The notes below the pieces were generated by a model that saw only the letters and a list, made by a program, of their open reading frames with translations, was not told where the DNA came from and ran no database searches. This document shows, one piece after another, positions 21,745 to 32,208 of a stretch of DNA of 64,000 bases; the stretch's first letter is position 1; the number at the start of each line of letters is the position of its first letter. A program made the translations under genes and the position numbers. The stretch spans positions 54,061-118,060 of the forward strand of contig WNYE01000109.1 of the NCBI GenBank assembly GCA_021396245.1. Reading direction: 5' to 3'. Source of the stretch: Sporothrix humicola (lineage: Eukaryota; Ascomycota; Sordariomycetes; Ophiostomatales; Ophiostomataceae).

Positions 21745-24700
21745 CTACTTCAGGCCAAACCCCTCACTTTCATATACTGCACCCCAGAGCTTCTCCTTCA
21801 TGGCCCGTTTGGACTTATATCGATACAATGTGAGCATGTTGAAACACGTCCTGGCCGTGGGGAATCGGCCGGTATCATCGCCAAGGCAGAGTATTCGAAT
21901 TGATAACGACGCCGGCCCGGTCACTGGGATACGGTCGCTTCCTGTGATAAAAATCAAAAGCTTTCGCTGGTCATGTTGAGATGCCTCTTGAAAGATTTCC
22001 CAAAACCACTTGACCGTTGCTTCTGTATCGGCTGGGTTTATAGAAGGCCAGTTTTCGTAGCTTGCGGCAAGCCTTAAGGCGGGAACATCAAGAGGCTCAT
22101 CTGTACCACGGACAAGAAGCTCAATCTCTTCAGGGCGAAACAGCCCTAGTGCGTTGCAGCCACACACTGTAAAGAACCCACGTTTGAACGGTTCAAATTG
22201 TCTGGAAATCGAGGTGTCGAGTAGGTAACGGACATACAAGTCAACATATTCCTCCCTGTTGACATTGTTCACTGCCCGAGATTCGCCTCCTGGACAAAGC
22301 GGGATAATGTCGGTTTGGCCAAACTTCTCCACGGCGATGGTGAATTCAAGGCCAAAAGTAGACTCGACATCACCGCCATAGTCAAGTAATTGTCGCAGAC
22401 CCTTGGCGAGACGCGGCCGAAATTCTGCAAGATCTGTAAGTGTGTAGCTCATGATCGGCCTTGTAGGGGGCGTGAGAACGCCGCTTGTTATCGCCGGTGC
22501 TGCAAATAGAAGCTTCCGGAAGGCAAACGGGGGTAGAGCTACATCAAGAATTGTCGAATTATATATCGCCAGCCCTAAGACGACACCGACAAGAAAGTAC
22601 TGGTCCGATGTTTCAAACGAAGCGGGGTTGAAGTAGCAATAATGTGATTCTTCGTCGTATACAAACATGCCTAGTTTTGTCAGCCATAAAATCAATGAAG
22701 AGTCGGTTGCTGGGCTTTGCAGGCTGGGGAGAACTACGAATAGTATTGCAACGTACCGTGGTCAGGGTTAAATACTTCCCTCACAAGTAGAAGGAACCAT
22801 TCTTTCCGTAGCCCACCAGCATCAATGCCTTCTTCCCCATTGAAGATGATGCGCAAACCCTTTTTGATGTCGTCCGTGCCGCTTCCAATGGCTGCGCTCA
22901 CACCTTTAAGACTATCTTCGACAAGGCAATCCCTACGAACGTTCAAAATGAGGTGCTGGTCGAAATTTCTTCGTGTCATGATGCTATCGAAAAAAGCATC
23001 CCGAGCTTTATTTTTCATCTGACGACGAGCCTCATATTCGAGAATTTGGATTTTGGCCCAGACGCTCAATAAGAAAGGGTATTGGCAGAATGAAAATTTT
23101 GAAGTTTGTTGCTCCCAGCCCTCGAAGTCTGCGACAAGATCACAGTTATCGAGAAGAGTTATGTAAAAGTCGGATGTTGCCACAATCGGCCTTCTCATGG
23201 GACCAAATAAATCAGCTCTCCTGGCGTTCTTGACTTTACCTATTACTCCTGAAAAAGCTTGATAGCCACTGGCCATGTCATTGGCCGCAAAAAGAAGCCT
23301 CAACACACGTACGGCTGCTTTTATCTGCCAGTCGTCGCCATGCGCCATCTTCCTATCTGATGGTTTCTTGGGGTTTTTGGTGTTACCAGACGCTTGGTGT
23401 AGAGCGGCGTGGAAGGAAGAAGCCGTCGCATTTCCTGCAACTTTGGGTACCAGGGAATCCGATGTTTCCGCTGGATTGTGCCTGTCCTTCTTTTCATTGT
23501 AACGAACAAGGCGGTAGGCCAAGAATCCACTAATAAGATCTTTCAGCTGCAGAAACCGGGATTTAGGTAACTGGGCAAAAAAAGAGATGACATTGTCATG
23601 CCACTTGTCGGGCGAGTTAGACAAGAGGCCAAGAAGACGTTTGATGATGACTGAGTGCTGTCCTGACGCAGGCCCAGTTCCCCAAGCAGGCGTGACCTTT
23701 CCCCCCTGCCCCCGATGACTACCACCGTCATCCTGCAAAATACCCGTGAAAAGGGTGCATTGTGCATGCAGAAGAGGGTTTGCAAGTGCGATGATAAGAA
23801 AACGGAAGTCTCCTGTGTCAGCTATGCGGCGTCCCGGTCGTTTCAGAACTGTTTCTGTGGCTTTGAGCAAGACACGCTGGGCATGCTCTTGGCCCCTCAG
23901 TATGCAACATTCTATCTCGTGGAGCAAAATTGAAGACTGGGGAGACAGCCTTCCCTCGTCCACGAGCCCTTTGTATACTGACTCCCACGGTGCGCCAGCG
24001 TTGATAACAACATCATACCATTGATCAACCATGTCCAAGTCAATCTCAAGTAACTTGTTTGTGCTCGTTGACACGTGCTCTTTTGCCTCGTCGTCTTTGT
24101 GCCGAAAAGTGCGCCTTGTCAATTGCAAATGACCATGAATATTTGCTCTCCATAAGCTGGATTTGGGGCTGATGACAGGATAAACAACACTGCTGCTATC
24201 CTTGTATGCGGAAGAGCACTCTGTAGCTTTATATGGGTTTTCCTGGGCCGCCCTTAATTGGCGACTAGAGACAAGGTCCGGTTTTTCTTGAAATTGCAGG
24301 TGGTCCTTCGTAGGTAAAAAAGAACCATCCATACTGTCGGGTGAGAGAATGTGCCCAATAACATAATCTTCTAGGGTCTGGAAGATTCTTTTTGACTCAA
24401 TCTCAACCTGCTTGGTCTGTTTGGCAGGTGGGGTTTGCAGGTGTAGTGAATCCGTGTCGCCAGCCACAACGGGTAAAACAGCTTTGAGATAGTTCCGGAT
24501 ACACTCTATAACAATGTGCTCCGTATTCACAACGGAGATAGGACCAGAAGCTGTGACGTGTGGCTGAACGTGGGCCGGATTTGGAGCACCCGTCGTCTTT
24601 TCAATGGGTAAAAGATCGTTCACGGTCAAGCAAATCCCGCACCGGTATGCCTCCGCCCCATGGGCCCATCGCATGTGTGATCCGCATGTGATGCAGGGCC

Positions 24701-25223
24701 CATCTGAATAGCTGGACTTGTTGTTTCTTCGGGTAACAAAAGGAGCCTTGGAACTATTCCCAGTGAGTTGTCCACCCTGCTTGGCCGTCAAAGCCAGCAC
24801 AACCGTAACGTCAGATGCCGGGTCGCTAGATACGAGCGACGGGTTGTTGAAGGCACGCTTCTTCTTCTTCGGAGAGAACAATGAAGGGAACGGATTGCTC
24901 AGCGAACGAGAGTGACTGGGTCCCGTTGGAGGTTTCCGTGAGGCTCGATAATCGGAATCCGAGGAATCAGTATCAATGTGTATTTGCGAGACATCAATAC
25001 CGGAAAGATCAGAGGACGGGTTGAGGTTAGCTGGGACAACGGAAGCGCTGCGATGGCAAGAGTTGCGGGTTCCCCGCCGAACGGCATCCGAGCATGAGGG
25101 CCCCGAGTCCGTGGTCATCAAAGCCGTGGTCGGAGCAGGTGCACAGTCTGGCGAATCAGAGCTCAAGGCACCTGGGTGGCCGGCTGGGGGCACATCTGGT
25201 GGCGAGACTGGTGGCCGGGCCAT
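21745..25223 (-). CDS. HUL4: HECT-type E3 ubiquitin ligase, HUL4-like (1130 aa, 2 exons)
   Basis: Transfers ubiquitin through a thioester cysteine. Exon 1 is 25223-22757 and exon 2 is 22670-21745 (3393 nt), joined inside the HECT domain to give NPDHGMFVYDEESHYCYFNP. The N-terminal third is Ser/Pro-rich and disordered, with a Cys cluster (CITCGSHMRWAHG ... CGICL) that may bind zinc. The middle is helical with long linkers. The HECT domain starts near NFDQHLILNVRRDCL and includes GLRKEWFLLLVREVF, FLVGVVLGLAIYN and WFWEIF. The catalytic loop is FPTARTCFNML, with Cys at about residue 1098, and the end is the usual hydrophobic-acidic tail. The start was set at the first ATG in frame (25223). Distinction from other fungal HECT ligases rests on the long N-terminus and the HECT sequence, so HUL4 is the best but not certain name. 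Confidence 0.88.
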
Positions 25224-26670
25224 GTCGCTTGGTTGGGTGCACAATCGGCAATCGACAGTGTGTCTCGAAGAAGGCGTATCAAATGTGGGTGTGACGAGGA
25301 TGGGAAAGGTGTTGTCGTTCTGCAAAACTGACTAGGCTGTTATGCAATCGGAGGGCTCGAGATGTAGGCAGGGCAAATGCACTTATAATGTGTTTTTAAC
25401 ACTTGGTTGGCAAGTAAAAATTAGAGGTGAGTGCAAAGAGCATGTTACAGACACCTCGCGTCGATTTATTAGGCAGGAAACCATAAGTTTGAATAGCATT
25501 ACGCCATTGCTTGGACCTGGCCTGGCCCTACTAGCCCCCAAAAGACAAAGGGGCAACAGCAAGGATCCCGGTGTATCCCCCACTCTTGCGGGACATAACT
25601 CACGGAATGGCAAGCAGTTCAATGTGTTTGCCGGGCCGACTACGGATAACAGTGCGTCAAATTATGAACTACGGAGTATTTAATCCTTCTCCGTTTCCCG
25701 CATTCCCGGCCCACACAAGCCCTACAGTGTTATTTATTTCATTTAAGTCTCTTTTGTACTAACGCGGTTGATACGATGCTTTGTCTCCCCGGCATAGCTC
25801 TCTCTAAAGTGATACAAAGTGGGCAACAGCACATATAATGTTTGTACGAGAACCCACAAGGAAGGAGCACCTGCCCTCTATCTAAATGCATGAGACACGC
25901 ACATAATATTTGATGTATTGTGTATTGCATACCCAGAAGATTTGCTACCACTGCCACATCGTGTCGTTTCGATTTACCAAGTCAAAGCTGCTGGTGGAAG
26001 TGCCCAGCCACCTTGTCGCTTGCCAGCATCCCAGTTTCCAATCTGTCCTCTGCTGTACTGTGTTATGCCGTGCTTCGTATTACGAAAAGGCATTCGAATG
26101 AGTTTGTCCTACGCTAGCGGACAGTAGGATATATAATGCTGAGCGCACTGTTACCACGAGAAGAAACAGTCCATGTTAACGAGAGGCATGTCGGTGTGTT
26201 GGGTTGGGCTTGCTCGCCTTCCTCTCTACTCCCCAACAACAAGTCAATGAAGAGGCCAGTGGTACAGAAGGCGGGAAATAGCATAGAAAAGAATAGAAGG
26301 GTGGGCAGAGAATGCAAATGGATAGGTGTCCATGGAGGCGTAATGGTGTACTTGACTCGTCCCTACCAGTTTCGACACAGAGAAATCAAAGACCATAAGA
26401 AGAAGGTGCGCACGACCTGTCCAGACACCAAAGGTCGCACCTTCCTTGACTCCATTTGCTTGTTCGTTCCTTCCTCACAATTGTCTATTATGAGAAAGCA
26501 ACACTCAAAGTCCACTAAGCGGATGCCCTATTCACCCACCCATCCGACGAAACTTCCTACTCAAACACTTTACGTCCCAGTGAGTGATGGTCACCAGTGG
26601 CCGATGGCTCCTTCCCTTGTTGGATTTGTTTATCTTGACCAGGTGACAGTCCTCCCGTTAATAAACAACA
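25224..26670. other. 1.4 kb divergent intergenic region HUL4 / MIL1
   Basis: No supported gene. It holds one TACGGAGTA motif (25670-25678). A 220-codon open frame (26136-26798) overlaps the MIL1 start out of frame and was not accepted as a gene. Confidence 0.5.
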
Positions 26671-29068
26671 ATGGAAGCGCCCACAAAATTACTGGCATCC
26701 GTATCCCCTCCCTCAACACCCAGCGAAGAAAGCAACAAACAAGGGGCATACTCGGCACCCGGTGGACAGCAGCCACAGATTCCCTCACTTGCCACTGACA
26801 ATTCACAAGGGCCAGTACAATCCAACGAAACCATGGCGCCTCGAAGCTCACAACGTGGCGGCGGCCGATCATCAAATAATCACCGCCGTGACGCCGATCT
26901 CAGCACGATCATCTCCGCCACACAAAAAAGCGAATTAGTGCTTTTGGCTGCATCCATTATGAACACCATGCAAGAGCACGTTTGCAAGGTCTTTGACCAA
27001 CAAACCCCACGCCCAGGCTGCCAGCCTACTATGAGCCCCCTCAACAATACAGGAATGAAACAGCCTGTTCTGGTGACCATAGCCTGCAATACCACTGAGA
27101 GCCACAATCGGGCTTATGTTGTCGAGCCTGATGGTGCTCAAGGCGAGCTGAAAAAAGAGGCTCTTGCTGCATTCCACAAGTGGCAGATGGTCCTCACCAA
27201 AAGAATTTCGGAGATCCATACTGCAGGCGACCAGGTCCAGCAAGCAACTGCAGTCCAGGCTAAATCTTTCAGCGGCAGACAATCGGGCAGAGCGCCGGGT
27301 AGGGGAGCCGGTGGCCCCAACAACGGGAGAGCAAGCTCAAATGGTAAGATTTCGTCGTGCTCAGCTCTTTGCATACTGAAAGAATGGAAAATAGATCGCA
27401 TGCTGACAGACCTTAGACTCGAGGTTAGTCTCCAATGGTGACGTGGCTCAGTTTGGGGGCCCGGTGGCTGTTCCCGGGATTCCAGCAGTGCCAATCATAC
27501 AAATGACAGCCGACAAACGCCATCTGCTACTTCATGCCATGATCCTGTTGGCTCTATCCCTGGAGACATACCAGGCATATTCGCGCATTTTCATTTCTCG
27601 TTTGGCCGGTCACCTCCGTATTCCTCAACATGTTGTGGCGGAGGAGGAATTCCGTATTGCAAATGGCCTTTCATATGCTGCAAGCAACGCATACACCGAC
27701 GAGGGCATATTCAAGAAGAGTGACGAAGGTCGCAGGGACCGGAGGGGGAGGGCAGCAGGACCTGGCGGTCCTACGACTGGTTTAACCTTGGCACACTCTC
27801 TTGATGCTGCTGGAGTCGGATCTCTCACAGGCGGGTCTGGCTTGGGGTCGCCAGCCACGGCTACTATACTGGGAACAATGGGAACTCTGTCGGACGGCGG
27901 GTTGGCGGTATGCGTATTTTTCGGTATGTGCGGTCCACGTGGATCAGCTACAAAATCTCTCGAAACCTTCACCAAAGACGTGCAAGACATGGCTTTGCTG
28001 CCACTTCATGGAGTCCAGAGGCTGCCTCTCAGTGAAGGACATGTGGTGGGGCCAGGTGAAAGACGCCTCCGACTCACCATTGGTATCAATGGGTGGCTGT
28101 CGAGTGATGAAGACGCCGGCAACCCATGGCGTATGATAGGAGACAGAAGCGAGGCCTATGCCCTGAACTGGGAACATGAGACGTTGGAAAAGATAGGGGC
28201 CTCGATAAGGACTATCGCAAGCAGCGTGGCATGGCAGAATGCCAAAAACAACTTTGAACATCGCAATGGTGAGTTACGATTCCGGCCCCCGTTTTCATTG
28301 CTGCGTTCCTGGGAGAGGCAATAATAGCTAACCAAATCGTTTTGTTCAGTTCTTGAGCGCCTAGAAACATTCGTCTGGCCCAACAGTCTCTTGAAAATCA
28401 GCAAGATTGTCGACAATCCTTGGAGTGTGGGAATGGTCCGCGCAGATAAGGCTGGAATCGCTCTAGCAGATGCCATCATCAACAAAATCTACGGAGAGCG
28501 CAGTGTGTCCCTGATTGGATACGGCCTTGGTGCACGTGTCATTTACACTTGCCTTATGAGTCTCTCTGAACGGCGTGTATTCGGACAAGTCGAGAATGTT
28601 CTCGTAATGGGCACGCCGGCACCGTCTTCCCAATGCGTTTGGACGGCACTTCGCAGCGTGGTCTCCGGCCGTGTCGTGAATGTATTTTCCGGGAACGATT
28701 TCATTCTCGGTTTCTTACATCGCACCGGCTGTGTTCAATTCGGCGTCGCAGGTTTGCAGCGTATCCAGGGTGTCTATGGCATCGAGAATGTTGACGCATC
28801 GAAGCCCATCACGAATCATTTAAGGTACGCCAGCCTTGTCGGAAGGATTCTCAAAGATGTCGGTTGGGAGGATCTGGATTTGGGCGAGGCAAACAATGCG
28901 GATGAATCAAAGCCTGCAAATCACAACTCGGGTCCCAACACGAGGACTCCAACAGGCCAGATTATCATAGGACCATCAGTGGCGCAAGCGGCGGCAAAGG
29001 AGGGCAAGAGAAAGGGTGGTCGGAGAAGAGTTGACGCGCCGGTTTTGGCCATGGGCAATGGTCGCTGA
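26671..29068 (+). CDS. MIL1: DUF726 / TMCO4-family alpha/beta hydrolase-like protein, MIL1-like (747 aa, 3 exons)
   Basis: Homologue of yeast Mil1 (a putative lipase linked to the AP-1 adaptor) and human TMCO4. Exons: 26671-27343, 27417-28268, 28350-29068 (2244 nt). The N-terminal part is disordered with an RGG-like patch. A helical region follows (RHLLLHAMILLALSLETYQAYSR), then a Gly/Ala-rich hydrophobic segment (ILGTMGTLSDGGLAVCVFFGMCG) that is a candidate membrane-inserting stretch. The hydrolase core contains LRLTIGINGWL, NPWRMIGDRSEAYALNWEHETL and ERSVSLIGYGLGARVIYTCL. Later blocks are VENVLVMGTPAPS, GRVVNVFSGNDFILGFLHR and ITNHLRY. The nucleophile-elbow position, Ser in most alpha/beta hydrolases, is Gly567 here. 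Family membership is secure; enzymatic activity is doubtful. Confidence 0.85.
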
Positions 29069-29366
29069 GAAGAGCCTCATATGCCTCGTATGAAACAGAG
29101 CTGTTTATCCCTCATGCCCTTGCATTTCCTGGAGTGGCTAGAGCAGAATGTGAACTTGAGCATGAGAAGAATGGCGCTGGCTGGTCTTCTCACTGTTCAG
29201 CGACGCTTCCAACTGCTGTCAGCATTTTATTTTATCTTTTCAAGGCAAAAACGCAAAAGGGGGTCGTTTATGTAACTTACTTAAGTATTGTTATTTTTGT
29301 CACGCGGAGACTAGATCATGTTCTATGAGCAAGAGAGCATTACCCCCAATTGATTGCATTGCATTT

Positions 29367-29990
29367 TCAGCTCCTATTTTCTTTCGTAGCGCCGACAATA
29401 ACGTGTCTCCCGGTCGTCTGTGCTGCCGTTTTCAAGACATCCCAGTTTCCAGAATCCGGTGTGCTGGCCTTCCCTCTCCGTGTCCGTGGACGCCTGTTGC
29501 GACCAGAATAGTCCTCCTGTAACAAAAAGCCCGCCACTTCGGCCACACCAATAGTTCGCTGCTTCACGGCGCTTCGAGTCTCATCGCGGATGGCCTGAAG
29601 TGGGAGACTTCCAGTAGCGTCGAAATTTTGTACATCGCGTACAAAGTTCAACTGCGTCTGGAGAGCTTTCGACTTGGAGCTTTGCTCCTCGGGAGAAACT
29701 GCCAGCGGAAGAGCGGAAAGGCGCAATAAGTGTTGAAGTTTTGAAGAGGTTATTTCAGACGATATTGTCTTTGCCACATCCTCTTCTCCAGACGATAGAT
29801 TGGTGAGAGACCACGTTGGGCGTCGTAACAACTTCGCGACGTCCACTTTGTTTTTCTCGGTTGCACTATGAATGCCAGTGCTGCTTGCGATCCCTCGCGT
29901 CCTAATGGGGAGACGGGGCCATGCTGATCGCGTAGAAATGCCTAGCATCGATCTGCTCGGGGCCAGTATTGCGCGGATAGAAAATAGCAT
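29367..29990 (-). CDS. mitochondrial Glu-tRNA(Gln) amidotransferase subunit, Gta3/GatC-like (207 aa, 1 exon)
   Basis: Probably the small subunit of the mitochondrial GatCAB/GatFAB complex that converts Glu-tRNA(Gln) to Gln-tRNA(Gln). The first 40 residues are Arg/Ser-rich with no acids, as in a mitochondrial leader. The family pattern follows: LLRRPTWSLTNL, SSKLQHLLRLSALPLA, LQTQLNFVRDVQ, LQAIRDETRSAVKQ. The C-terminus ends in NWDVLKTAAQTTGRHVIV, as in other fungal members. The GatC helix-turn-helix and the IRDE loop are visible. The start is the only early ATG, at 29990. It is divergent from SEC17 by 403 bp and converges with MIL1. The subunit name (GatC versus GatF/Gta3) is inferred from remembered family patterns. 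Confidence 0.7.
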   Translation of the reverse strand: MLFSIRAILAPSRSMLGISTRSAWPRLPIRTRGIASSTGIHSATEKNKVDVAKLLRRPTWSLTNLSSGEEDVAKTISSEITSSKLQHLLRLSALPLAVSPEEQSSKSKALQTQLNFVRDVQNFDATGSLPLQAIRDETRSAVKQRTIGVAEVAGFLLQEDYSGRNRRPRTRRGKASTPDSGNWDVLKTAAQTTGRHVIVGATKENRS

Positions 29991-30393
29991 CGGCGAGAAG
30001 ATTCAAAGGACCGTCTTGTGCCTTGTTCTGTCATGTCGAGACGTAGTCGGTCACGTAGACAGAGAAGCTAAATTATATTGTATTGGAAAAAACTTCGCAG
30101 CTAAATTGACGGACCGTGCATTTAGCCGTATCGTTTTAAAACGCACTGTGTATGCTCGAAACACGATCTAAACTGCCCCGCCCCATCATCGGCCAGGCTT
30201 GTCGGAGGAGGGAGAGTCGTCATTAATTTGGGTGTGCCTGGCAGGCGACCAACTTGACAACAAACATCCTCTTCGAACTCCCACAAGCATATTGCAGCAT
30301 AGCGGCTCTACCCTTGAGAAAAAAACGTCAATACGACCGACTTGATTCCTCTTACCGTTACTTTTTCGGAGGCACACAGATCCAGCAGTCGCC
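29991..30393. other. divergent intergenic region Gta3-like / SEC17
   Basis: Shared promoter space; no gene, repeat or strong motif seen. Confidence 0.5.
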
Positions 30394-31602
30394 ATGTCGC
30401 AAGATCCCCAGGCCCTCCTACAAAAGGTCCGTACCATGCAGCCATGAATCGCTTCTGTCAAAGGCACAAGCACCGCATCGCCGAGTAGCTTATATGGGAG
30501 TAGACGGGGCTAACAGGAACACAAAATCATAGGCCGATAAAACGCTGGCCAGCGCAGGCACAGGGTTTGGGTTCTTCGGTGGCCGTGAACAGAAATACAG
30601 GGACGCAGCAGACCTGTACGTTCAAGCCGCCAATGCCTTTCGGATGCAGAACATGAGTACGTTTCTTGCAGCAGAATTTTCCACTTACAGAGCGCGCTTT
30701 ACCGCGAGATGTGAGCCTTTATCGATTATCGCAATGCTAACGATGTTGCACAACATTAGATCGTGAGGCCGGCAAGGCTTTCGAGGCGGCTGTTCCAATC
30801 CAGAGACAAAAGCTTGATGAGCCAGACGAGGCGGCAAACTCTCTACTCAGTGCCTTCAAGGTGTACCGGGAAAAGAATCCAGAGGATGCTGCCAGATGTC
30901 TCGAGGACGCCATTCAATACTACACCTCGAACGGCAACTTTCGGCGGGCCGCAAAGCAAAAGGAGGATTTGGGCGAACTCTACGAAGAGCTCCAGTCTCC
31001 AGAACGGGCACTTTCCAGCTACGATAAGGCGGCCGCCTGGTACGAAACGGACGGCGCTCAAGCGTAAGTTTCTCCGTGCAAAAGCGCCTTCCCGTGCCCA
31101 GTACATTTACCACTCTCGTCCTCGGTACGAAAGTGCAACACACATTACATATTTGCTGCTGACACTGGCGGAACTGTATAGGTTGGCGAACAAGAACTGG
31201 CTCAAGGTCGCCGAGCTCTCTGCTATCGCAGACAAGCCCGACTACTACAAATCGATAGAGATTTTTGAGAAGGTTGCCCAGAAGTCCATCTCTAGCAATC
31301 TCATGCGCTACTCTGTCAAGGAGTATCTTCTCAAAGCCGGCCTCTGCCACCTGGCCACGGGCGACCTGATTTCCGTGCAACGCGCGCTCGAAAAATACCG
31401 AGACATGGACCCGAGTTTCACCACCACCCGGGAACACCAACTTCTTGTTGATTTGACCGAGTCTATCGAAGCTGGCGATGCAGACAAGTTTTCCGAGAAG
31501 TTGTTCCAGTATGACCAGATGAGCAAGCTAGACAAGTGGAAGACGTCGATTCTTCTGCAGATCAAGTCTAAGATCGAGGAGGCCGACAACGAGTTTTCTT
31601 AG
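30394..31602 (+). CDS. SEC17: alpha-SNAP, SEC17 (293 aa, 4 exons)
   Basis: Adaptor that loads the Sec18/NSF ATPase on SNARE complexes for disassembly. Exons: 30394-30426, 30533-30656, 30760-31063, 31182-31602 (882 nt). Exon 1 encodes only MSQDPQALLQK; the donor is an atypical GTCCGT. The TPR-like solenoid includes FGFFGGREQKYRDAADLYVQAAN, EAGKAFEAAVPIQRQ and NPEDAARCLEDAIQYYT. It continues with FRRAAKQKEDLGELYE, the KNWLKVAELSA block and KAGLCHLATGDL. The C-terminus QMSKLDKWKTSILLQIKSKIEE is the segment that stimulates Sec18. Length equals that of yeast Sec17 and mammalian alpha-SNAP. Its SNARE substrate partner VTI1 lies 5 kb downstream. Confidence 0.96.
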
Positions 31603-32208
31603 ATGCTTCTTTATTAGGCGACCGCGAGCAAATGCACCTGCGGCATGACTTTGGCTTATGATTTATAACCCCCCTAACCCTCATATTGCTCTACAATTCG
31701 GGATTTCGTGCATGGCCTCCATTTGGCCCAAGACTTGAAGCCAGGAGCTCAATGCGCCTATATTCATTCAATATAATTGACATTACTCATGCATCATATA
31801 CGTCCCTTTGCGCACAGAAACGCTTTTTGAATCAACTTTCGTCACTAGAAGCCACGCACGCAATGTAAGGTGCTGTACACAGTAATGACATTGCCAAAAT
31901 GAATATTTTGATAGATTTGTATGTAGAACAGATTACTAAATATTGCAAATTGGTGCTTTCAGGTGCTTTCTTGGCAAAATCTAACTGGGACTCGAGTCGA
32001 ACTTGAACTGAATAGCGGGGACTTCTCGTATTAGTCATTCTGCACCCTCCTAAAATTTCAAGATAAGATAAGCACCTAAAAAGTTGTTCTGCAGCACCCA
32101 AAAGTTTTTTTTTTTTTTTTTTTTTCTGGTCCGTCTTGCCCATCCTCCCCTTGTTTTTGAGCTTTCTCACCAAAACAACAGCATTTCCGACCAGGACCGA
32201 TTTGCAAC
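31603..32208. other. intergenic region SEC17 / RRP12
   Basis: No gene. It contains the second copy of the double-GATA box (32058-32075) and a run of 20 T (32106-32125) that ends 83 bp before the RRP12 ATG. Confidence 0.6.
32058..32075 (+). promoter_or_regulatory. double-GATA box, second exact copy
   Basis: The same 18 bases as at 20313-20330, here 134 bp upstream of the RRP12 ATG. The flanks differ from the first copy (CCTAAA instead of GTGATG after the box), so the match is confined to the box itself. Confidence 0.5.

Noticed and set aside
26136..26798. 220-codon open frame on + strand overlapping the MIL1 start
   Set aside because: No domain, no leader, atypical composition, and it overlaps the conserved MIL1 frame; probably chance openness in an intergenic region.
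31980..32056. tRNA-like look on the - strand (TTCGACTCGAGTCCC resembling a T-arm)
   Set aside because: No complete cloverleaf or A-box could be folded by hand; insufficient support.
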